DNA from: JBDTMT01 sp033764095
Lineage (GTDB): Bacteria; Desulfobacterota; Binatia; HRBIN30; CADEER01
Direction: 5' to 3'
Length of the DNA stretch: 50,983 nt
NCBI GenBank assembly: GCA_033764095.1
Contig: JANRJF010000146.1
Span: 1-50,983 of the forward strand
The position numbers and the translations under genes were made by a program. Below, piece after piece: positions 9,101-23,471 of the stretch. The number at the start of each line of letters is the position of its first letter. Positions within the stretch are counted from its first letter, which is position 1. The notes under the pieces are model-generated. The model was not told the origin of the DNA, did not search any database, and saw nothing but the letters and a program-made list of their open reading frames with translations.

Positions 9101-9106
9101 GGGAGG
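9101..9106 (+). promoter_or_regulatory. Shine-Dalgarno site deciding the methyltransferase start
   Basis: GGGAGG lies 9 nt before ATG 9116. It supports this start over the in-frame upstream codons that extend the frame to 9041. Confidence 0.75.
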
Positions 9107-9115
9107 AACCCACGC

Positions 9116-9778
9116 ATGAAGTTCATCAACATGACCGACGGGCTCTACGACTACCTCGTCGGGCACGGCCACAACGGCGATCCACTGCTCGCCGAGCTGG
9201 CCAGGGAGACCGCGTCACTCGGCCCCATCTCGATGATGCAGATCGCCCCCGAGCAGGGCAGCCTGATGGCGCTGCTGGTACGCGCCATCGGCGCGCGCTC
9301 GGCGGTCGAGATCGGCACCTTCACCGGGTACAGCGCGCTGTGCGTGGCGCGCGCGCTCGGCCCCGAGGGTCGCCTGCTGTGTTGCGACATCAGCGAGGAA
9401 TGGACCTCGATCGGCCGCCGCTACTGGCAGCGCGCCGGCGTCGCCGACCGCATCACGCTGCGCCTCGCGCCCGCCACCGAGACGCTCGCCGCGCTGCCGC
9501 CCGAGCACCGCTTCGACTTCGCCTTCATCGACGCCGACAAGGTGTCCTACAGCAAGTACTACGAGGCGCTGTTGCCACGCCTGCGCCCGAACGGGCTGAT
9601 CCTGTTCGACAACGTGCTGTGGCAGGGCCAGGTACTCGATCAGTCGTCGCCCTCGGACGACACCCGCGCTCTGCAGCACTTGAACGACACCATCGCCAAG
9701 GACGCGCGCGTCCAGGCGGTGATGATCAACGTCTCCGACGGCCTCACCATCGTCCGCAAGAAGGCAGACGGAGAGTAG
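9116..9778 (+). CDS. Class I SAM-dependent O-methyltransferase (caffeoyl-CoA OMT family)
   Basis: A 220-residue protein; the start is set by the GGGAGG site 9 nt upstream. SAM-binding motif I is AVEIGTFTGYSALCVARAL (from about residue 60). FAFIDADKVSYSKYYE provides the acidic metal-binding residues of the CCoAOMT/COMT-like family, followed by LRPNGLILFDNVLWQGQV. These cytosolic Mg2+-dependent enzymes methylate catechol-type hydroxyls, but the substrate here is unknown. The stop TAG lies in the sequence TAGGGGCGCGCCGGC, which begins a GC-rich hairpin. It follows the DUF3604/PPIase pair by 96 bp. Confidence 0.9.
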   Translation: MKFINMTDGLYDYLVGHGHNGDPLLAELARETASLGPISMMQIAPEQGSLMALLVRAIGARSAVEIGTFTGYSALCVARALGPEGRLLCCDISEEWTSIGRRYWQRAGVADRITLRLAPATETLAALPPEHRFDFAFIDADKVSYSKYYEALLPRLRPNGLILFDNVLWQGQVLDQSSPSDDTRALQHLNDTIAKDARVQAVMINVSDGLTIVRKKADGE

Positions 9779-9783
9779 GGGCG

Positions 9784-9810
9784 CGCCGGCATGAGCACGC
9801 CCGGCCGGCG
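9784..9810 (+). repeat. GC-rich hairpin after the methyltransferase gene
   Basis: CGCCGGC (9784-9790) pairs with GCCGGCG (9804-9810) across a 13-nt loop just past the stop codon. The preceding bases TAGGGGCGCGCC also occur at 15218-15229 after the YyaL gene. No T-run follows, so it is at best a weak or factor-dependent terminator. Confidence 0.4.
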
Positions 9811-9884
9811 TGTCATCGATTCTTCATAGAGAGATCGGGCCGCGCGCGTGGCAACACGCGTGCGGCTCGATTAGCCTGTTTCCG

Positions 9885-11084
9885 ATGACGCGCCTGCCTC
9901 GCCTTGCGGCGCCGTTGAGCCGGCGCGCCGTGCTGCGCGCGGCCCTGCACGGCGGGGCCGGCGTGTGGGTGGCGCGCCTGCTGCCCGGCCTTGGCGCCAG
10001 CATGGCGCGCGCCGCGGATCGGCCGCCGCTCAATCCGCCTGACGCCAATGGCGTGCGCCTGCCGCCCGGGTACACCTCGCGCATCGTGGCACGCGCCGGC
10101 CAGACCCCGCTCCCCGGCGGCACCTATCCGTGGCACGCGTCGCCGGACGGCGGCGCCACCTTCCGCACGCCCGACGGCGGGTGGATCTATGTCTCGAACA
10201 GCGAGCTGTTGAACGGCCGCGGCGGGGTCGGCGCACTGCGCTTCGACCCCGCCGGGACGCTGGTGGACGCCTACCCGATCTGCAGCGGCACGACGCTCAA
10301 CTGCGCCGGCGGCGCGACGCCGTGGGGCACCTGGCTCACCTGCGAGGAATTTCCGCGCGGCCAGGTGTGGGAGTGCGACCCGACCGGCAAGACGCCGCCG
10401 GTACCGCGCCCGGCTCTCGGCGTCTTCACGCACGAGGCGGTGGCCGTCGATCTCGCGGCGCGGCGCCTCTATCTCACCGAGGACTGGCCGACCGGTCGTT
10501 TCTACCGCTTCACCGCCGCACATGCGGCCACGCACGGGCGGCTCGATCTCACCGCCGGCGTACTGGAGGTCGCGCAGGTCGACGGTGACCTGGAGGGACC
10601 GGTGCGCTGGCTGCCGGTGCCCGACGCGGCTGCGCGCAGGGCGCCGACCGCCGAGCAGGTGCCGACCAGCACGGCCTTCCCGGGCAGCGAAGGCATCGCC
10701 ATCGGTGGCGACACCGCCTACTTCACCACCAAGTACAGCAACCGCGTCTGGGCCTACGACACGCGGCGCCAGACGCTGCGCATCCTCTACGACGACGACG
10801 CGTTCAGCGCGCCGACGCTGACCGGGGTCGACAACGTCGTCATCTCGCCCGCCGGTGACGTGCTGGTGGCGGAGGACGGCGGCGACATGCAGATCGTCGG
10901 CATCACCCCGCAGGGCGAGATCTACCCGCTGCTGCAGGTGGCCGATCACCTCGGCTCGGAGATTGCCGGACCGGCGTTCGATCCGAGCGGCACACGGCTC
11001 TACTTCAGCTCGCAGCGCGGGCCTGACGGCGCCTATGCGGGCGGCGTGACCTACGAGGTCAGCGGCCCGTTCAATCGAGGATGA
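9885..11084 (+). CDS. Tat-exported PhoX-like (DUF839) protein
   Basis: A 399-residue protein from ATG 9885. An upstream GTG at 9810 would add 25 residues before the signal peptide, which is implausible. The N-terminus has a twin-arginine motif SRRAVLR followed by a hydrophobic stretch ending near GASMARA-AD. The mature part resembles the PhoX/DUF839 beta-propeller family: YPWHASPDGGATFRTPDGG, GGATPWGTWLTCEE, FTHEAVAVDLAARRLYLTED and GVDNVVISPAGDVLVAEDGG. Relatives are periplasmic Ca2+/Fe-dependent phosphatases or related hydrolases that fold before Tat export. It converges with, and overlaps by 14 bp, the antiporter gene on the other strand. Confidence 0.85.
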   Translation: MTRLPRLAAPLSRRAVLRAALHGGAGVWVARLLPGLGASMARAADRPPLNPPDANGVRLPPGYTSRIVARAGQTPLPGGTYPWHASPDGGATFRTPDGGWIYVSNSELLNGRGGVGALRFDPAGTLVDAYPICSGTTLNCAGGATPWGTWLTCEEFPRGQVWECDPTGKTPPVPRPALGVFTHEAVAVDLAARRLYLTEDWPTGRFYRFTAAHAATHGRLDLTAGVLEVAQVDGDLEGPVRWLPVPDAAARRAPTAEQVPTSTAFPGSEGIAIGGDTAYFTTKYSNRVWAYDTRRQTLRILYDDDAFSAPTLTGVDNVVISPAGDVLVAEDGGDMQIVGITPQGEIYPLLQVADHLGSEIAGPAFDPSGTRLYFSSQRGPDGAYAGGVTYEVSGPFNRG

Positions 11085-12324
11085 GCCAGATGACCAGCAC
11101 GTACACCGGCGTCAGGATCGTCGTCGCCATCGCCGCGTAGGCGAGAAAGTTCGGCATCTTCACGCGCGCCGCACCGGCGCCCTCCGCCACTGCCTTGACC
11201 AGTAGGTTGGGGCCGTTGCCGATGTAGGTGTTGGCGCCCATGAACACCGCGCCGATGCTGACCGCCGCCAGGAGATGCGGCGCATGCGCGGCAAGCTCGC
11301 CGAGGTTGCCGACCAGGCCGGCGCGGTCGGCGGCGAGGCTGGCGAAGATCAGGTAGGTCGGCGCGTTGTCGAGCACGCTGGAGAGCGCGCCGCTCATCAG
11401 GAACAGCCCGGTGGTGGTGTCCACCGGCAGGTGCGGCGCGACGTGCGACAACGCCTCGATCGCCGGCACCATGGTGATGAAGATGCCGACGAACAGCAGC
11501 GCCACCTCGCGCAGCGGGCCGTAGTGGAACGCGTTCGCCTCGCGCACCCGCTTCGGGGTGATCTGCAGCGAGACGCCGATGATCACCGCGAAGAGCAACT
11601 CGCGCCAGGGCGACGGGGTGCCGGCCGCCGACACCAGGATGATCGCCAGCGCCAGCAGGATGTTCACCGTGCCGTCGAAGCGCAGGTCGCGCCGCTCGAT
11701 CTGATCGCGCAGCAGGTCGGCCCCCGCCTCGCGCTGGATGACGCGCGAGTCCCACAGGAAGAACGCCGTGAGCAGGAAGGTCTGTGCCAGCAGCCAGGCG
11801 TCCCAGAAGCGCAGCGTGAAGAAGAACGGCACGCCGTTCAGGTAGCCCAGGTAGAGCGGAGGATCGCCGAGCGGGGTCAGCAGGCCACCGGTGTTCGACA
11901 CGATGAGAATGAAGAACACGACGATGTGGGTCTTGAACTTGCGCTCGCGGTTGGCGTCGAGCAGCGGTCGGATCAGCAGCATCGACGCGCCGGTGGTGCC
12001 GATCAGGCTGGCCGCCACCGCACCGATGCCGAGGAAGGCGCTGTTCACCAGCGGCGTGCCGCGAGGATTGCCGGAAATGTGGATGCCGCCGGCGACGACA
12101 TACAGCGCCGCGATCAGCGCGATGAATGCGACGTATTCCTCCAGCCCATGGCCGATCTCGGCCAGCGTCCCCTCGTGCGCCGCCATCAGCAGCGCCGGGA
12201 TCGCGCACGCGGCGCTCAGCACCGCGGGTGCGGCGGGGTGCTCCCAGAGGTGCGGGATCACCAGTGGCAGGAGGGCGATCCCGAGTAGCATCGCCGCGAA
12301 CGGCAGGACGTGCAGGAAATCCAT
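11071..12324 (-). CDS. Sodium:proton antiporter / CitMHS-like ion transporter
   Basis: A 417-residue polytopic protein starting at ATG 12322-12324; the frame runs further up to 12567 but loses coding character. About eleven hydrophobic helices are visible. The conserved half-helix motif SNTGGLLTPLGDPPLYLGYL is typical of the NhaD/CitMHS_2 branch of the ion-transporter superfamily. A second re-entrant-type motif is GALSSVLDNAPTYLIF, followed by GANTYIGNGPNLLVKAV. It likely exchanges Na+ for H+ across the inner membrane. The 3' end overlaps the convergent PhoX-like gene by 14 bp. Confidence 0.88.
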   Translation of the reverse strand: MDFLHVLPFAAMLLGIALLPLVIPHLWEHPAAPAVLSAACAIPALLMAAHEGTLAEIGHGLEEYVAFIALIAALYVVAGGIHISGNPRGTPLVNSAFLGIGAVAASLIGTTGASMLLIRPLLDANRERKFKTHIVVFFILIVSNTGGLLTPLGDPPLYLGYLNGVPFFFTLRFWDAWLLAQTFLLTAFFLWDSRVIQREAGADLLRDQIERRDLRFDGTVNILLALAIILVSAAGTPSPWRELLFAVIIGVSLQITPKRVREANAFHYGPLREVALLFVGIFITMVPAIEALSHVAPHLPVDTTTGLFLMSGALSSVLDNAPTYLIFASLAADRAGLVGNLGELAAHAPHLLAAVSIGAVFMGANTYIGNGPNLLVKAVAEGAGAARVKMPNFLAYAAMATTILTPVYVLVIWLILD

Positions 12325-12398
12325 CGGCGATCTGCCGCCGTGCCTAGCAAGCGGCGGCGGCGAAAGCAGCCGCCCTGGGGTGCGACGGAGCTGGCGCG

Positions 12399-13061
12399 TC
12401 AGGCGAGCGGCGCGCCCCAGCGCTCGCCGAACACCATCGCCTCGACCGGTTTGCGCGACAGCGGACCGTGCCCGCCGCCGATCGGGTAGCCGATCGGCAC
12501 GCACGCCGCGGTCGCCCATGGCTCGGGAATGTCGAGCACCCGGCGCACGGCCGGTTCGACGACGCACAGCAGGGTGGTGAGCACACAGCCGAGTCCCTCG
12601 GCGCGGCAGGCGAGCAACAGGTTCTGCACCGCCGGGTAGACGCTGGCGCCGCCGACGATCGAGGGGCGCGGCAGATGCGCGTCCGTGATCGCGAGCAGCT
12701 CGGGGTTGAAGCAGACCACCGCGATCACCGCCGCGTCGTGCAGATGCGCGGCCAGGTAGTCGCCGGCGGCGAGCCCGCGCTCACCCTTGTCGCGGCGCGC
12801 CTCCGGCAGTGTCGCCAACTGGGCGCGCTGGCGCGCCGCGTACGACGCCCACGGGCCCTGGTAGAGATCGCGCAGCGCGCGCTTGGTTTCGGCGTTGCGC
12901 ACCACGATGATGCGCCACGGCTGTCGATTGCCGCCCGACGGCGCGAAGGTCGCCGCCTGCAGCACGCGGTGCAGGACCGCATCCGGGATCGGGTCCGGCC
13001 GCAGGCGCCGTACCGCACGCGTCGTGCGCAGCGCCTCGTAGAGCTCCAGGTGGTCGGCCAT
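12399..13061 (-). CDS. Nitroreductase-family FMN oxidoreductase
   Basis: A 220-residue protein. The family opening is clear: RTTRAVRRLRPDPIP, then AATFAPSGGNRQPWRIIVVR, where the Arg and Ser-Gly-Gly-Asn contact FMN phosphate. A central variable region covers about residues 65-110. It continues with YPAVQNLLLACRAEGLGCVL and ends with PEPWATAACVPIGYPIGG. These cytosolic homodimers reduce nitro groups, quinones or other acceptors with NAD(P)H. The physiological substrate is not predictable. It is divergent from the YyaL gene, with 113 bp between the starts where both promoters must lie. Confidence 0.92.
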   Translation of the reverse strand: MADHLELYEALRTTRAVRRLRPDPIPDAVLHRVLQAATFAPSGGNRQPWRIIVVRNAETKRALRDLYQGPWASYAARQRAQLATLPEARRDKGERGLAAGDYLAAHLHDAAVIAVVCFNPELLAITDAHLPRPSIVGGASVYPAVQNLLLACRAEGLGCVLTTLLCVVEPAVRRVLDIPEPWATAACVPIGYPIGGGHGPLSRKPVEAMVFGERWGAPLA

Positions 13062-13174
13062 GCTCGCGTCCTCGCGTCGGCCTGTCTGCCCTCAGAGATC
13101 GGCGCCGACTGCAAGCCCGCGGCGCGGCACCGGGCGCGGTTGACCGCTCGCCGGCGCACGGCGATGGTGCCTGC

Positions 13175-15218
<2,044 letters not shown>

Positions 15219-15220
<2 letters not shown>

Positions 15221-15293
15221 GGGCGCGCCCCGGCGCGCCGGGGTCTGGCGAGCGACGTCGCGCGCTCGTACGGCGGGCGCAAGCCGCGCCCCT
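15219..15293. repeat. Composite GC-rich palindromic element after the YyaL gene
   Basis: AGGGGCGCGCC (15219-15229) pairs with GCCGCGCCCCT (15283-15293) with one mismatch. Inside lies a perfect 16-bp palindrome CCCCGGCGCGCCGGGG (15228-15243). It fills most of the 150-bp gap before the LOG gene. The left arm shares its first 12 bases, including the stop TAG, with the site after the methyltransferase gene at 9776. Confidence 0.55.
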
Positions 15294-15370
15294 CAGGACC
15301 CGTGCACGACACGATCCGCGGACGGTGTTGCTCTCTCCGCCGCGCCGGCGGTCTTGGTAGGATAGGATCC

Positions 15371-16372
15371 ATGCCCAGCGATCGTCATGCCCGCCGCCAG
15401 GAAGCGCGCACCCAGCGACTCATCGACGACATCGTTGCCACCGCGCAGCAGCTCGCGTCGAGCGGCGCCAACATCGGCGAGCTGAAGATTGTCGCCCGCG
15501 CGCTGGAAGAGATGCGCGGCGGCTTCGAGATGTTCGCGCCCTATCGCGGTGTGCGCAAAGTCGCCGCCTTCGGCTCGGCGCGCACGCTGGCGAACGATCC
15601 CTACTTCCGCGTCGCCGAGCGCTTCGCGCGCGCCATCGCCGACGCCGGCTACATGGTGATCACCGGTGCCGGCGGCGGCATCATGGAAGCGTGTCAGCGC
15701 GGCGCCGGGCGCGAGCGCAGCTTCGGCGTCAATATCCGGCTGCCCTTCGAGCAGTATGCCAACCCGATCATCCACGGCGACCCGAAGCTGCGCTCGTTCA
15801 ACTACTTCTTCACCCGCAAGTTGTTCTTCATCAAGGAAGCCCATGCGATCGCGCTGTTCCCGGGCGGCTTCGGCACGCACGACGAGGGCTTCGAGGCGCT
15901 GACGCTGATCCAGACCGGCAAGTGCCAGATGATGCCGGTGGTGCTGCTCGACCAGCCGCGCGGCACCTACTGGAAGACCTGGCAGCGCTACGTCGAAGAG
16001 CACCTGCTGCGGCGCGGCATGATCTCGCCCGAGGATCTGCACCTGTACCTGGTCACCGACGACTGCGAGCGCGCCATGGCCGAGATCACGCACTTCTACC
16101 GCAACTATCACTCGGCGCGGTACGTCGAGGACCTGCTGGTGGTGCGCACGAACACGCCGCTACCCAACCCGCTGCTGCTGGAGCTGGCGGCGGAATTCTC
16201 CGACATCCTCGTCGCCGGCGGCATCGAGCCCTGCACGCCCTTCGCCGTCGAGCGCGACGACCCCTCGACCCTGCACCTGCCGCGCGTCTGCTTCCGCTTC
16301 GACCGCCGCCACTATGGGCGACTGCGGATGCTGATCGACCGCATCAACGCGGTGGACCTGCCCCCACCCTGA
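15371..16372 (+). CDS. LOG-family (TIGR00730-type) nucleotide/cytokinin-riboside-like protein
   Basis: A 333-residue protein from ATG 15371 (upstream frame to 15302 has no coding character). The Rossmann-like core carries ITGAGGGIMEACQRGAG and AIALFPGGFGTHDEGFEAL, matching the LOG signature PGGxGTxxE. The flanks, with an N-terminal helical region of about 65 residues and a C-terminal extension of about 100, make it larger than plant LOG enzymes (about 210). It belongs to the long bacterial branch that may cleave nucleoside monophosphates at the glycosidic bond. The stop TGA lies inside the left arm of the palindromic doublet at 16361-16458, which supplies its Pro-Pro-Pro ending. Confidence 0.88.
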   Translation: MPSDRHARRQEARTQRLIDDIVATAQQLASSGANIGELKIVARALEEMRGGFEMFAPYRGVRKVAAFGSARTLANDPYFRVAERFARAIADAGYMVITGAGGGIMEACQRGAGRERSFGVNIRLPFEQYANPIIHGDPKLRSFNYFFTRKLFFIKEAHAIALFPGGFGTHDEGFEALTLIQTGKCQMMPVVLLDQPRGTYWKTWQRYVEEHLLRRGMISPEDLHLYLVTDDCERAMAEITHFYRNYHSARYVEDLLVVRTNTPLPNPLLLELAAEFSDILVAGGIEPCTPFAVERDDPSTLHLPRVCFRFDRRHYGRLRMLIDRINAVDLPPP

Positions 16373-16458
16373 CCTGGCCCCCGCCGCGGGGAGGGGCATC
16401 GGCGACGCGTGCGCCTCCGGGCCCCTCCCCCGCGCCAGCGGGGGAGGTCGGGAGGGGG
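16361..16458. repeat. REPIN-like inverted palindrome doublet, copy 1
   Basis: Two GC-rich units (16361-16397 and 16421-16458) face each other across 23 nt. The right unit contains CCCCCGCGCCAGCGGGGG, itself a hairpin, followed by AGGTCGGGAGGGGG. The left unit is a diverged inverse copy (ACCCTGACCTGGCCCCCGC). The doublet sits exactly between the convergent stops of the LOG gene and the aldo/keto reductase gene. The same family recurs at 41324-41443 and around the DUF559 gene. It may end transcription from both sides. Confidence 0.75.
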
Positions 16459-16459
16459 A

Positions 16460-18061
16460 TCAGGCCAGCGTCAGCAGCCGATGCGCGTCCAGCATCTTCT
16501 CGCGGATCGGTACGCCGATCGGGCAGCTGCCGGTGCACGGTGCGCTGCACTCGGCGCACAGCATGGCGTTGCGATCGAGCTTGGCGTAGAGGCGCATCGC
16601 CTCTTTCTCCCAGCCGTAATCGCGGAAGTACATGCGGTGGCGCAGCACGTCGTTGATCGCCACCTGCTCCGGGCAGGCGCCCAGGCAGATGCCGCAGTGT
16701 GGCTGGCAGTAGTCGCCGCGCGTCAGCTGGTCGTAGCGCTCGAGCAGGGCGACGTCCTGCGGCTTCGGCTGCATGCCCGACGCGGCGATGTATTCGGCGA
16801 TCTGCTGCGGCTGCCAGAACGACACCACCAGGCACGAGACGTTCGGGTTCGACAGCACCCAGCGGAACGCGGCCTGGGCGTAGGAGGCGCGCTCATCGCG
16901 AAAGTCGGCCAGGTTGGTGTGCTTGGCGCCCTTCAGCGTCTTCATCGCGACGATGCCGACGTCGTGCTGCTTGGCCTTCTCCAGGATGTGGCCGAAGCTC
17001 GGCCACATGCCGAAGTGGTAGGCGAGCATCATCACGTCGAAGCGGCCGGAATCGATCGCCGCGTTGGCGACCTCCTCGAGATTCGGCGTGTGGGTGCTGA
17101 CGCCGAGAAAGCGCGCCTTGCCCTGCTCCTTCAGACGATCGAACGCCTCGTGGATGTTCGGCGCCATGAGACGGTCGACGCGGTCGCAGGAGTGCACGTG
17201 GACGAGATCGACGTGGTCGGTCTTGAGCCGCTTGAGGCTGCCCTCGATCGCCTCGATGATCTTCGGCACCGGCGTCTCGTTCGGCAGATGACCGTCGGCG
17301 ACGCAGAACTTGGTGGCAAGGAACATCTTGTCGCGATGACCCTGCATCGCCTCGCCGAGCACGTGCTCGGAGTTGTTGCCGGAGTAATCGGGAGCGGTGT
17401 CGAAGTAGTTGATGCCATGCTCGATGGCGGCACGCGCCACGGCCACCGCGTCGGTGAAGGCACTGCCCTCGATGCCGTCCGAACCGATGCGGCCGGCGCC
17501 GAGCGCGATGTCGGAGACGTACGCGTTGGTACGGCCGAGGCGGCGGTAGTTCTGGATGGTCGCGCCCTGCCATTCCGGACGCGGCTCCGGCGCGGTGAAC
17601 TCGACCTTGGCGGTGAAGAAGTCGCCCGCCACGGCGAGCCACTTGCGGTTCGGCAGCACCGCGGCGCCGACGCCGGCGGCGGCGGCGGCCACCGTCGCAC
17701 CACCGGCCCCGAGTGCGCGCAACGCGGTACGGCGCGTCGCCCCCTGCGGGGCGAGGATCTTCACCGTCTTTGCCGCCGGCAGCGGCGCCCAGAGGCCGCT
17801 CGGCAGGCAGCGCTCGCACACCGGCTGCCGGCGGCGCAGAAAGGTCGCCGCCACCGCCAGCAGCAACGTGGCGCTGGGAACATAGAGCTTCCACAGGTCG
17901 AGATGGGCGCGGTCCATGCCCTCGGCGAGATCGTGCAGCAGCTGCGCGCCCAGCGTCCCGGCGAGCAACAGCCCGATCGCGTAGAGCGCGACCACCACCG
18001 AGCGGCGCACATGCAGCACGCCGTCGCGCCGCGTCCCCCCACATTGCGGACAGGTCGTCAT
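16460..18061 (-). CDS. Membrane-anchored aldo/keto reductase with C-terminal ferredoxin domain
   Basis: A 533-residue fusion with a strong GGGGAGG site before ATG 18061. Residues 1-90 carry CPQC (4-7) and CERC (82-85) around two TM helices (about 21-42 and 64-76), resembling a split zinc ribbon. An ATRRTALRALG segment and a third hydrophobic stretch (about 117-136) follow. The aldo/keto reductase barrel runs from about 168 to 450, with the catalytic tetrad Asp221, Tyr226, Lys251 and His290 (INYFDTAPDY, LATK, VHVHS). The C-terminus has two Cys clusters, CQPHCGICLGACP and CAECSAPCTGSCP, expected to hold iron-sulfur clusters. Redox of an unknown substrate at the membrane is likely. The N-terminal module is unusual for the family. 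Confidence 0.88.
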   Translation of the reverse strand: MTTCPQCGGTRRDGVLHVRRSVVVALYAIGLLLAGTLGAQLLHDLAEGMDRAHLDLWKLYVPSATLLLAVAATFLRRRQPVCERCLPSGLWAPLPAAKTVKILAPQGATRRTALRALGAGGATVAAAAAGVGAAVLPNRKWLAVAGDFFTAKVEFTAPEPRPEWQGATIQNYRRLGRTNAYVSDIALGAGRIGSDGIEGSAFTDAVAVARAAIEHGINYFDTAPDYSGNNSEHVLGEAMQGHRDKMFLATKFCVADGHLPNETPVPKIIEAIEGSLKRLKTDHVDLVHVHSCDRVDRLMAPNIHEAFDRLKEQGKARFLGVSTHTPNLEEVANAAIDSGRFDVMMLAYHFGMWPSFGHILEKAKQHDVGIVAMKTLKGAKHTNLADFRDERASYAQAAFRWVLSNPNVSCLVVSFWQPQQIAEYIAASGMQPKPQDVALLERYDQLTRGDYCQPHCGICLGACPEQVAINDVLRHRMYFRDYGWEKEAMRLYAKLDRNAMLCAECSAPCTGSCPIGVPIREKMLDAHRLLTLA

Positions 18062-18248
18062 GGCGGTTCCTCCCCTGCTTGCAGGCTAGCTAACCCGCCC
18101 GGCCGGGTGCGGCAACCGCTCGACGCTCTCCCCGGCCAGCGACGGTCGCGCCGGCGAGGACGCCGGGCTCACCGCCGCGGGCGCCTGTTGCGCAGCGCCA
18201 CGGCGTGGCCGTGGTGGCTGACTTGACGGCGGCGGAACGACGCGCTGC

Positions 18249-20759
<2,511 letters not shown>

Positions 20760-20828
20760 CCCAACCCGTTCCCCGTGGCGGCGGGCCGTGTGGCCGCGCA
20801 CCGCATCGACAGCCCTGCCGGGCGCCGC

Positions 20829-23291
<2,463 letters not shown>

Positions 23292-23303
23292 GCGATAATC
23301 CGC

Positions 23304-23320
23304 CGTTTGTTATCCAAACG
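23304..23320. promoter_or_regulatory. Inverted repeat before gyrB, overlapping a DnaA-box-like site
   Basis: CGTTTG-TTATC-CAAACG is a 6-bp inverted repeat with a 5-nt spacer, 13-29 bp upstream of the gyrB start. TTATCCAAA within it (23310-23318) matches the DnaA box TTATCCACA at eight of nine positions. It could be an operator for gyrB or a DnaA site. The gap (23292-23471) also has an AT-rich stretch at about 23360-23390 likely to hold the gyrB promoter. Confidence 0.45.
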
Positions 23321-23471
23321 ACCGTACCACATGAGGGGCCGCAAAGGAAGCTGATGGAACAAAATTAACTGCTTAGAAAACAGGTATTTGAACTGGTTGA
23401 TTCGCCCGATGACCGGGGCTGCTCAACGGCCCCGCTGCGCGCCCCGATCCGGACCGTCCGATGGCGCCTGG

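Noticed and set aside
16361..16458. CRISPR-like repeats
   Set aside because: The GC-rich repeats occur as inverted pairs at scattered loci, not as direct repeats with regular spacers, and no cas gene is present.
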